A stretch of DNA of 8,093 bases from Gammaproteobacteria bacterium (GTDB lineage Bacteria > Pseudomonadota > Gammaproteobacteria > Pseudomonadales > Azotimanducaceae), in the NCBI GenBank assembly GCA_002715785.1, contig PBAA01000043.1:6043-14135 (forward strand). The letters are read 5' to 3'. Position numbers and translations under genes: made by a program. Below are positions 1-6,432 of this stretch, piece by piece. The notes under the pieces are model-generated. The model ran no database searches and was not told the origin of the DNA. It saw nothing but the letters and a program-made list of their open reading frames with translations. The number at the start of each line of letters is the position of its first letter. Positions within the stretch are counted from its first letter, which is position 1.

Positions 1-56
1 CTCTGGAACATCAATTCTTTTAACTCGCGCGTCTGAACGGCAGAATGTTCAATCCT

Positions 57-63
57 AAAGGAG
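57..63 (+). promoter_or_regulatory. Shine-Dalgarno site of the dehydrogenase gene
   Basis: AAAGGAG lies 6 nt before the ATG at 70, a near-ideal ribosome binding site that fixes this start. It stands out because the other complete genes in the window have weak or no such site, and two of them look leaderless. Confidence 0.8.
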
Positions 64-69
64 TTCGAG

Positions 70-1125
70 ATGATTAAAACCATCGCCGTAATCGAAGGGG
101 ACGACGCCGCACCCGAAGCAATGAAGCCAGTCGTCGCCCTACTCGATTCGCTAAACATCGGTTTGGAATGGGTCTACCCAGAAGTCGGAGAGGCCGCAGA
201 AGCCCGAATGGGTTCTATTTTCCCGGACGATGCTCGCGCATTGATCGACGGGGCAGATACCACCTTTTTCGGTTCGACGAGCGGTAAATCTGGTGCGGCC
301 CTCATGTACTTGCGATGGGGAAAGGAAACGTTCGCCAACGTCCGTCCGTGCCGATATCTAGCAGGCTGTGCAAGTCCCTTGGCCAACCCTGAAGGAATTG
401 ATTTCGTCATCGTTCGCGAGAATCTCGAAGATCTCTATATCGGTGCCGAAGGACAACTTGCCGATCTTGCCCCACTCGCGCTTACAGGACGTAACATCAA
501 AGGGCTTGTCCACGAAATGGGTATTGGTCGGTACGCGGTCAAGGCCATCACTGAGGAGGGCACCGAGCGTGTCGTTCGATTTTCTTTCGAACTTGCGCGA
601 AAACGAGCCGGTCAGCTTAAAGTGACCTGCGCTACGAAACACAACATGCTTCGCGAAACCGACGGCCTCTTTCTTGAGGTCGCCCGGCAAGTCGCGTCGG
701 ACTACCCCGACATTACGTTTGAATCATTTATTGTCGACGACTTTGCCTGCCGACTTATTCGCGAGCCGCAAAAGTATGACGTGGTTGTCATGCCCAACTT
801 ATATGGTGACATCCTCTCGGACGCTGCCGGTGGGTTAGTCGGGAGCTTGGGATTGGCGGCAAGTGGATGTTTCGGCAACGATTATGCGTACTTCGAACCT
901 GCCCACGGCACCGCACCCGACATCGCAGGCATGAACATTATCAATCCCACTGCGGCACTTTTGTCGTCAACCATGATGCTCGACTACTTAGGATTCGCGG
1001 CCGAAGCGTTCAAGATTGAGCAGGCTATTGCTCGCGTTTACTCACGTGGCGACGTCTTAACTCCCGACCAGGGCGGCACCGCGACCACAACGGAGTTCGT
1101 AGCCGCGGTCACACAGCAGCTTTGA
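70..1125 (+). CDS. Isocitrate/isopropylmalate dehydrogenase family protein
   Basis: A 351-residue beta-decarboxylating dehydrogenase, full length for the family (about 330-360). Such enzymes oxidise a 2-hydroxy acid such as isocitrate, 3-isopropylmalate, homoisocitrate or tartrate with NAD(P)+ and a divalent metal, then release CO2; they are cytosolic dimers. Visible motifs: substrate-binding arginines in LRW (R82), NVRP (R92) and VRENLEDLY (R116), with the catalytic tyrosine Y123 in the last; catalytic lysine K190 in ATKHNML; metal-binding aspartates near 223-224 (IVDD) and D247/D251 in NLYGDILSD; cofactor loop EPAHGTAPDIAG at 276-287 followed by NPTAALLS. The N-terminal loop, usually GDGIGPE, reads GDDAAPE here, and the segment 68-82 matches neither the isocitrate nor the isopropylmalate signature, so I do not assign a substrate. 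The stop overlaps the ATG of the next gene by one base, which suggests translational coupling with the hydrolase. Confidence 0.9.
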   Translation: MIKTIAVIEGDDAAPEAMKPVVALLDSLNIGLEWVYPEVGEAAEARMGSIFPDDARALIDGADTTFFGSTSGKSGAALMYLRWGKETFANVRPCRYLAGCASPLANPEGIDFVIVRENLEDLYIGAEGQLADLAPLALTGRNIKGLVHEMGIGRYAVKAITEEGTERVVRFSFELARKRAGQLKVTCATKHNMLRETDGLFLEVARQVASDYPDITFESFIVDDFACRLIREPQKYDVVVMPNLYGDILSDAAGGLVGSLGLAASGCFGNDYAYFEPAHGTAPDIAGMNIINPTAALLSSTMMLDYLGFAAEAFKIEQAIARVYSRGDVLTPDQGGTATTTEFVAAVTQQL

Positions 1126-1904
1126 TGACTCAACCATTCTGGGAGGTTCACGAAGGTGATGGGCCGTTTCTACTCTTGGTCCACGGTTTTCTTTCGAGCC
1201 GATCCCAGTGGCTGTTTAACCTCAAGACACTTCAGCGTTATTGCCAACCCGTGGTGATGTAGCTCTACGGACACGGGCGTTCTCCGTCACCAAGCGATCC
1301 AGAACGGTACCATGCTTCCGCGTATATAGATGCGATGGAGGCCATTCGGTCCGAGCTGGGATCTAAGCAATGGTACGTGTGTGGGTATTCGTTGGGAGCT
1401 GCACTAACAATTCGTTACGCTTTAACCTTTCCTGAACGCGTCGTCGGACACATTTTCACCAACTCGGCTTCCGCGTTCGCGGCCCCGGACACCGTCAGGT
1501 CTTGGTCAAAAAACGGCGCGGATTCGGCAAATCGATTGCGCCAAGGCGGCGTAAAAGCAATTGAACGGATTCCGGTTCACCCTCGACATGCACGCCGCTT
1601 ACCGAGCCGAATTTACGACGCGTTAGTCACCGATTCGAAGCTCCTGGATGTCGAAGGAGTTGCCAAGACGTTGGAACACACGATGCCAGGCTTGTCCGTA
1701 CGCCACGAGCTACATCTAAATTCCCGACCAACACTATTGGTCTGTGGCCGATTCGAAACCTCATTCCGACCACATCGCGAATTCGCCGAGAAAAAAATGC
1801 CCCATCTGACCGTCCAAGAAGTGGATACCGGTCACGCGGTCAATATGCAAGCAGCCGACACTTTCAATGCCACTATCGAAACATTTGTGCAGTCCACCAG
1901 CTGA
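1125..1904 (+). pseudogene. Alpha/beta hydrolase interrupted by one in-frame TAG
   Basis: Read from the ATG that overlaps the previous stop (TGATG), the frame encodes 259 residues of an alpha/beta-hydrolase-fold protein, broken only by TAG at 1260-1262 (codon 46). Both sides are well conserved. Before the stop is the oxyanion-hole motif LLLVHGFLSS (H20-G21). Right after it comes LYGHGRSPSP, the classic strand-turn motif. The nucleophile is S89 in GYSLG, the likely acid is E211 (CGRFETSF) and the likely base H237 (DTGHAVN). Length and triad spacing resemble MenH-like hydrolases, but the substrate is unknown. The TAG sits where homologues usually have Glu or Asp (VxELYGHGRS), so a single GAG-to-TAG change would explain it. 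The next in-frame ATG (1335) would give a 189-residue product without the oxyanion hole and the first strands, unlikely to be active. It could be a real pseudogene, a base error, or amber read-through. The alternative call is a CDS at 1335-1904. Confidence 0.8.
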
Positions 1905-2028
1905 CCCGGTCCGCCCTATCCTCGACACGCAGATCGAAGAGCGAGCGATTGAGCTAATCAAACGACCGCCGCTCTGACATCTCATCAAACGTTACGGCAT
2001 TTCCTCATCGACGAGGTGCCCGGCGGAT

Positions 2029-2862
2029 TCACCCAGTTCTGCTGATCGGATAGACGTCTTTAGACTCGGCATCACCACAACTTGCAACAACTTGCACGGG
2101 AATCTTCGCGGAACGGACCTGAATCTCCTCCTCGCCCAAGTTCGTCTGGAAACGGACCCGATCGTCACGAAACCCCAGCAGTGCTTGGACGCGTCCGGCA
2201 ACTTGCATTTCGGCGAACTGGGCCTCCGGAGGAAATGCTGATCGACCGCGAACATGGGGTCGCGATACGTCTCCCGATTCGATGGTACCGACAAATGCGT
2301 CGACCTCATCAGCGTCTACGCGGCCATAAAGTATCCCCTGCGGCAACGCCAGAACATTGGGTGCAAATCGATGGCCTCCAAGATGGGTCGTTTGCCAGAC
2401 GCGTGAACCTACGACTTTGCGCAAGCGCTCAAATGTTCGCAGACCGTATCTGGCACAGCAAAGATCACGCTGTCCATTGGTACAAACGAAGTAAACATTC
2501 TCGTGCACGGGAGCGAGATCAGACGTGAGGACGTCGACTTCACAAATAGCTTCGTAGTCTGGTGCTTCCATCCGGCCGAGCACGTTATCTCGAGCGATCA
2601 ACAACGTCGTTGTACCCGAGTCGTAGTCTGGTCGACGAATGAATTGCGGGCGGGCTTTCAAACCCTGCTCGGCACATTTTTCGACGCTAGCCTCAAGCCA
2701 TTGATTGGTTGCTTCATCCAACCCGTTATCCTCGATCGCACGCGGTTTCCATGCTGGCTTGTATTCGAGCAGCAGCCATATATCGACGCATTCAGCCGTT
2801 CCCAGCATCGGTTCGCCCCGGGCGCGACTGAGATCCGAGCAATATCTACGATCGCGATTCAT
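2029..2862 (-). CDS. Suc/Fer-like (Apd1-type) thioredoxin-fold [2Fe-2S] protein
   Basis: A 277-residue protein of the sucrase/ferredoxin-like family. Despite the name, members are ferredoxins with a thioredoxin-like fold, not sucrases. The N-terminus has the family hallmark CSDLSRARGEPMLGTA (C8 onward). The core has CTNGQRDLCC at 127-136 and QTTHLGGHRFAPN at 157-169, followed by LPQGILYGRV. The C-x8-C pair (C127, C136) and H-x3-H pair (H160, H164) match the two-Cys, two-His ligand pattern known for yeast Apd1, so a bis-histidinyl [2Fe-2S] cluster is likely. Role: probably electron transfer or redox sensing in the cytoplasm; the partner is unknown. The gene converges on the broken hydrolase across 124 bp and diverges from the ATPase gene across 131 bp. 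The start fits the N-terminal motif and a TAnnnT hexamer 6 nt upstream. The C-terminal VVASCG is typical of the family; the last 15 residues are not recognisable. Confidence 0.88.
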   Translation of the reverse strand: MNRDRRYCSDLSRARGEPMLGTAECVDIWLLLEYKPAWKPRAIEDNGLDEATNQWLEASVEKCAEQGLKARPQFIRRPDYDSGTTTLLIARDNVLGRMEAPDYEAICEVDVLTSDLAPVHENVYFVCTNGQRDLCCARYGLRTFERLRKVVGSRVWQTTHLGGHRFAPNVLALPQGILYGRVDADEVDAFVGTIESGDVSRPHVRGRSAFPPEAQFAEMQVAGRVQALLGFRDDRVRFQTNLGEEEIQVRSAKIPVQVVASCGDAESKDVYPISRTG

Positions 2863-2868
2863 AGCCCG

Positions 2869-2874
2869 ATTCTA
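2869..2874 (-). promoter_or_regulatory. Putative -10 hexamer for a leaderless transcript of the Suc/Fer-like gene
   Basis: On the - strand TAGAAT is followed by 6 nt and then the ATG. That spacing would put the transcription start at or next to the A of the ATG, as in the leaderless mRNAs common in actinobacteria. No convincing -35 box and only a weak GGG as possible ribosome site are seen. The acyl-CoA dehydrogenase gene has the same layout. Confidence 0.45.
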
Positions 2875-2878
2875 CCCT

Positions 2879-2916
2879 GTTGACTTGCGGCAGGTCGCCG
2901 TAGCACGCCCGTCAAC
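2879..2916. repeat. Short inverted repeat in a divergent intergenic region
   Basis: GTTGAC (2879-2884) and GTCAAC (2911-2916) form an inverted pair of 6 bp arms whose centres are 32 bp apart, about three helical turns, between the divergent Suc/Fer-like and ATPase genes. It could be an operator with two half-sites, but arms this short can arise by chance. Confidence 0.25.
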
Positions 2917-2957
2917 GAGGTGATCGTTAAGATGAACCCGGATACTCAATCACTTCA

Positions 2958-2983
2958 TTGCCAAGCGAAACCTAGCCTGACAC
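2958..2983 (+). repeat. Left copy of a direct repeat flanking the ATPase-VWA module
   Basis: The stretch from TTGCCAAGCG to CTAGCCT (2958-2978) matches 6395-6415 at 19 of 21 positions without gaps. The shared GACAC that follows aligns after a one-base gap. The left copy ends 10 nt before the ATPase start, the right copy begins 5 nt after the VWA stop. This copy contains the TAGCCT hexamer that could be the ATPase promoter. Confidence 0.65.
2973..2978 (+). promoter_or_regulatory. Putative -10 hexamer of the ATPase-VWA operon
   Basis: TAGCCT fits TAnnnT and lies 15 nt before the ATG at 2994, which would leave a leader of about 8-9 nt. No Shine-Dalgarno site is visible. A TTGCCA at 2958-2963 is only 9 nt upstream, too close for a standard -35. 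The TTG-to-TA distance of 15 is shorter than the 17 of the mycobacterial RecA-NDp damage-type motif, so I do not call that motif. Confidence 0.4.
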
Positions 2984-2993
2984 ACTCGGGCGT

Positions 2994-4385
2994 ATGAAGG
3001 ATCGAGCTAGTACCGTCGGAGAACTCCGCGCCAGCGGCTACGAAACACTCCCCGTCAAGACCGAATTACGTCGGAACCTCATTAAGAAATTAAAGCTAGG
3101 CGAGCCACTGTTTCCTGGCGTCATTGGGTTCGACGATAGCGTCGTACCACAAATTACCAACGCCCTTCTCGGGGCACAGGACCTCATACTTCTGGGCGAA
3201 CGAGGGCAAGCTAAATCGCGATTGGTGCGGGGTTTAGTAACTCTTCTTGATGAGTTCATACCTGTTCTGGAAGGAGCGGAAATTCCCGAAAATCCATTCG
3301 ATCCAATCACGGAAACAGGGAAACGAATCGTCACTGAGGATGGCGAAGACGCCGCTATCACCTGGCTTCATCGCGACGAGCGGTTCGGCGAAAAACTCGC
3401 TACACCCGATATCACCATCGCCGACTTGATTGGAGAAGTTGACCCTATCAAAGTGGCTGAAGGACGTTACCTCGCCGACGCAATGACGATTCACTTTGGC
3501 TTAATTCCACGAGTCAACCGAGGCATCTTTGCAATCAACGAACTACCCGATCTCACAGAGCGAATTCAAGTGGGTATGTTGAACGTACTTGAAGAGCGCG
3601 ACGTTCAAATTCGGGGGTTTCGTGTCCGCTTGCCGTTGGATGTTTTCCTCGTGGCGACGGCTAATCCTGAGGACTATACAAATCGGGGTCGAATTATTAC
3701 GCCGCTTAAGGATCGATATGGGGCTCAGGTCCGAACGCATTATCCTCAGGAAATTGAGCAAGAGATCTCTATCATGGATCAGGAATCCACGAAGCTCGAT
3801 CTGGACGGGCACAATCTGCATGTCCCGGTATACATGAAGGAAATCATCGCTGAGATCACCCATCAGGCCCGCCTTTCGCCCGATATTAACCAGCGTTCCG
3901 GCGTGTCCGTGAGAGCATCCGTTGCCAACTATGAGGCACTGCTCGCCAATGCTTTCCGACGCGCCTTGCGTTTGGGAGAAAAGGATGTCGTACCGCGGCT
4001 ATCCGACTTACCGTTCATTGTCCCTTCTCTACACGGGAAGGTGGAATTCGAGGCAATGGAAGAGGGCCAGGAGGACAAGATTACTGAGCGAATTTTAGTG
4101 GCCGCGGTAAAAAAAGTGTTTGACCGATGTTTTGACGTTGATGACATTGAGTCGATCGCGTTGGCGTTCAACGACGGCTTGACCGTCGAAATCGGCGAAT
4201 CGGCAACAACTAGAGACTATGCCGCAATCGTCAAGCGCGTTGCAGGCCTTAAGGATGCGGTGAAAAACATGACCAAGGTAAAAGCCGAAACGCCGGCTGC
4301 CGTCGAATTCGTACTTGAGGGACTGCACCTCCACGAGTTACTCAACAAATACACCGTCGGTCACAACGCCTCCTTCTCGGGTTAG
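2994..4385 (+). CDS. ChlI/MoxR-like AAA+ ATPase
   Basis: A 463-residue AAA+ ATPase of the magnesium-chelatase ChlI-like/MoxR-like group. Such proteins form rings that use ATP to remodel or load metal into clients, usually with a VWA partner. In order: N-terminal VGELRASG (8-15); Walker A GERGQAKS (68-75, K74, S75); Walker B IFAINE (178-183); sensor 1 in ATANPED (N224); arginine-finger region RIITPLKDRYG (233-243); sensor 2 R307 in GVSVR; then a helical C-terminus. Walker A has Ala where the usual pattern has Gly (GxxxxGK), and Walker B ends NE instead of DE. From memory both occur in this subfamily, so activity is probably kept. The start is supported because N-terminal VGELRASG is the usual beginning of related proteins. 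Next gene: the VWA partner, 6 nt downstream and in the same phase after a TAG stop. The substrate is unknown; no chelatase large subunit or tetrapyrrole gene is in view. Confidence 0.92.
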   Translation: MKDRASTVGELRASGYETLPVKTELRRNLIKKLKLGEPLFPGVIGFDDSVVPQITNALLGAQDLILLGERGQAKSRLVRGLVTLLDEFIPVLEGAEIPENPFDPITETGKRIVTEDGEDAAITWLHRDERFGEKLATPDITIADLIGEVDPIKVAEGRYLADAMTIHFGLIPRVNRGIFAINELPDLTERIQVGMLNVLEERDVQIRGFRVRLPLDVFLVATANPEDYTNRGRIITPLKDRYGAQVRTHYPQEIEQEISIMDQESTKLDLDGHNLHVPVYMKEIIAEITHQARLSPDINQRSGVSVRASVANYEALLANAFRRALRLGEKDVVPRLSDLPFIVPSLHGKVEFEAMEEGQEDKITERILVAAVKKVFDRCFDVDDIESIALAFNDGLTVEIGESATTRDYAAIVKRVAGLKDAVKNMTKVKAETPAAVEFVLEGLHLHELLNKYTVGHNASFSG

Positions 4386-4391
4386 CGAAAG

Positions 4392-6389
4392 ATGCGCCGT
4401 TTAGCCACTCATTTCCGCTACGGCTTGTGGGACGGTTCACAGCAACCCCAGTTATCTGGCGACCAGGTCCTCGACGCGATCGCCGAGGATCTGATGGAAT
4501 ATGGCGACCTCAAGTGGGCGATGCGTAACCTCGTATCTCGCGGTATGACGATCCCAGACGGTGCTCAGATCCAAGGGCTACGGGATATGTTGAAACGGCT
4601 CCGTGAAAAAAAACGTGAACGCCTACAACAATTCGACCTATCGAGCGTGATGCAGGATATCGAGCGAAAACTCGCGGAGATCCTCGATATGGAACGGAAC
4701 ACCATCGACGAATGGTTAAATCAGGACAGTGAAGCATTCGCCAACGATGTATTGCGGAAAATTGCCGAGCGTAGCCAAGAAACGCTAAATGAGCTCCCGG
4801 AAGATCCCGCCGGAAGGATGAAAGCACTAGAGAAGTACGAATTCCTCAATCCCGATGCCCAACGCAAATATCTCGACCTCCTAAACGAACTACGTAAAGC
4901 GATGACGCAAACGTTCTTCAAGAACGTCGAGAACATGGTCAAAGACCTTTCGGACGGTGATATCGAGCGACTGAAAGACATGGTTCAAGCCATGAGTGAA
5001 ATGCTCGTCAAGAAAATTGCCGGTGAGGACCCTGGGTTCGACGCTTTCATGGATAAATTTGGCGACATGTTTGGCGACGATCCACCCCAGACGCTCGACG
5101 ACCTGCTTGAACAGATGCGTCGCCAGATGGCTGCATCGCAGTCTTTATTGAATTCTTTAACTCCCGATCAACAGCAACAACTGCAATCGCTGATGTCCGA
5201 TCGGTTAGGGGATCCGCAGCTCGAATCCAACCTAAGAAAACTGGCGCAAGAAATGGATTTTCTCGATCCGCAAGGATCCCGTTACCGCTTCGATGGTAAG
5301 CAACAAGTCGATCTCGAAGCTGCCATGGACCTCATGAATGAGATGCACCAGATCGACGACCTAATCGATCAGCTCCAAGCGGCCGAACGCGGCGGCAATC
5401 CGGACCATATCGATAGCGAGCTGGCGCAATCACTTCTGGGCGACGAGGCCATGGAGTCGATCGACGATCTTAAGAAATTACTCGATGCTCTAGAAGAAGC
5501 CGGTTACGTACGACCCACCGGCGACGATAAGTGGGAACTGACCCCCCGTGGATCGCGCATGATCGGACAACGCGCGCTGGGCGAAATTTATGCGCGACTC
5601 CGGCGCCAAAGCTTAGGTAACCATGCCATCCCCGAAGAAGGGCGTTTTGGTGAACGACTTGAGCAGACCAAGGCCCATGAATTCGGCGACCCATTTCATT
5701 TGCATATGCCAAGGACAATTCGCAACGCCATTGACCGAGATGGTCCACGTACGCCGGTCCATCTGCGCCACGAAGATTTTGAGATTTATCGTTCCGAACA
5801 AGTCACGTCGACGGCAACCGCCATGCTCGTTGACCTCTCTTGGTCGATGGCTTTACGCGGTTCATTTCAATCGGCAAAGAAAGTGGCGCTGGCGCTGCAT
5901 AACCTCATCACGTCGCAATATCCTCGTGATTCGTTCTACATCATCGGTTTTGCTGCCTACGCAAGAGAGCTAAAGGCCCACGACCTGCCCTTTCTTCAAT
6001 GGGACGAGTATTTACTCGGAACAAACATGCAACACGCACTGCTATTAGCAGAGCGATTGTTGTCAAAACACGACGCCGCCACCAAGCAAGTCATCATGAT
6101 TTCCGACGGTGAACCGACTGCACATCTAGAAAACGGACAAGCGCAATTTGCCTATCCACCGATGCCCGCGACGATCCGCGAAACTTATAAGGCAGTTAAA
6201 CGTTGTACAAAAAAAGGCATCGCCATCAACACTTTCATGCTTGACGCCAACCAATACCTAAAGGAATTCATGGACGACATCGCCCGCATCAATGGAGGCC
6301 GTGTGTTCTACACGTCGCCCGAAAAATTAGGCGAATACGTTCTCGTCGATTACGTCCAGCATAAACGCAAAAAACTCGCTGGCCGCTGA
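4392..6389 (+). CDS. VWA-domain (ChlD-like) partner of the AAA+ ATPase
   Basis: A 665-residue cytosolic protein with no signal peptide or membrane segment. It starts with HFRYGLWDG, the usual beginning in this family. Residues about 60-340 are acidic, helix-rich and probably coiled. Residues about 355-395 (DDLKKLLDALEEAGYV to LTPRGSRMIG) look like a small winged-helix unit. The C-terminal third is a von Willebrand A domain with a complete MIDAS: DLSWS (D481, S483, S485), T544 in GTN, and D572 in ISDGEPTAH. By analogy with ChlI-ChlD and MoxR-VWA pairs, the MIDAS probably binds a metal-bridged acidic residue of a client or of the ATPase ring. It follows the ATPase by 6 nt with only a weak GAAAG next to the ATG, so it is probably translated by coupling. 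The client is unknown. Convergent with the acyl-CoA dehydrogenase, 43 bp away. Confidence 0.9.
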   Translation: MRRLATHFRYGLWDGSQQPQLSGDQVLDAIAEDLMEYGDLKWAMRNLVSRGMTIPDGAQIQGLRDMLKRLREKKRERLQQFDLSSVMQDIERKLAEILDMERNTIDEWLNQDSEAFANDVLRKIAERSQETLNELPEDPAGRMKALEKYEFLNPDAQRKYLDLLNELRKAMTQTFFKNVENMVKDLSDGDIERLKDMVQAMSEMLVKKIAGEDPGFDAFMDKFGDMFGDDPPQTLDDLLEQMRRQMAASQSLLNSLTPDQQQQLQSLMSDRLGDPQLESNLRKLAQEMDFLDPQGSRYRFDGKQQVDLEAAMDLMNEMHQIDDLIDQLQAAERGGNPDHIDSELAQSLLGDEAMESIDDLKKLLDALEEAGYVRPTGDDKWELTPRGSRMIGQRALGEIYARLRRQSLGNHAIPEEGRFGERLEQTKAHEFGDPFHLHMPRTIRNAIDRDGPRTPVHLRHEDFEIYRSEQVTSTATAMLVDLSWSMALRGSFQSAKKVALALHNLITSQYPRDSFYIIGFAAYARELKAHDLPFLQWDEYLLGTNMQHALLLAERLLSKHDAATKQVIMISDGEPTAHLENGQAQFAYPPMPATIRETYKAVKRCTKKGIAINTFMLDANQYLKEFMDDIARINGGRVFYTSPEKLGEYVLVDYVQHKRKKLAGR

Positions 6390-6394
6390 GATCG

Positions 6395-6421
6395 TTGCCA
6401 AGCGGAAACTAGCCTCGACAC
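6395..6421 (+). repeat. Right copy of the direct repeat flanking the ATPase-VWA module
   Basis: Near copy of 2958-2983: 19 of 21 positions are identical up to CTAGCCT, then one extra C, then GACAC. It lies in the 43 bp between two convergent genes, so a + strand promoter here would drive only antisense RNA into the acyl-CoA dehydrogenase gene. It is not an obvious terminator: I see no strong hairpin or T-run. Confidence 0.65.
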
Positions 6422-6432
6422 CAAATCCCCGG

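Noticed and set aside
6..50. GAACAT (6-11) and ATGTTC (45-50) form an inverted pair upstream of the dehydrogenase.
   Set aside because: Arms of 6 bp with a 33 nt gap and no extension are expected by chance.
1..69. Frame 1 ends with LWNINSFNSRV then TGA (34-36), reminiscent of the N-terminus of exonuclease III (TWNINSVNSR).
   Set aside because: Only about 11 residues are visible and an N-terminal motif right before a stop makes no sense as an intact gene; it is too short to call even a remnant.
1905..2028. Convergent intergenic stretch with a short open frame (ILDTQIEERAIELIKRPPL then TGA) and an imperfect CCTC/GAGG hairpin near 2003-2016.
   Set aside because: No start codon or recognised family for the frame, and the hairpin is weak without a T-run, so neither a gene nor a terminator is called.
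1992..2528. Open frames on both strands overlapping the Suc/Fer-like gene (1992-2309 -, 2082-2528 +).
   Set aside because: Their translations show no family features while the Suc/Fer-like frame carries all conserved motifs; they are shadows.
2958..2978. Possible RecA-NDp-type damage-inducible promoter (TTG...TAnnnT).
   Set aside because: The spacing from TTG to TA is 15 rather than 17 and the TTGTC core is TTGCC; the match is too loose.
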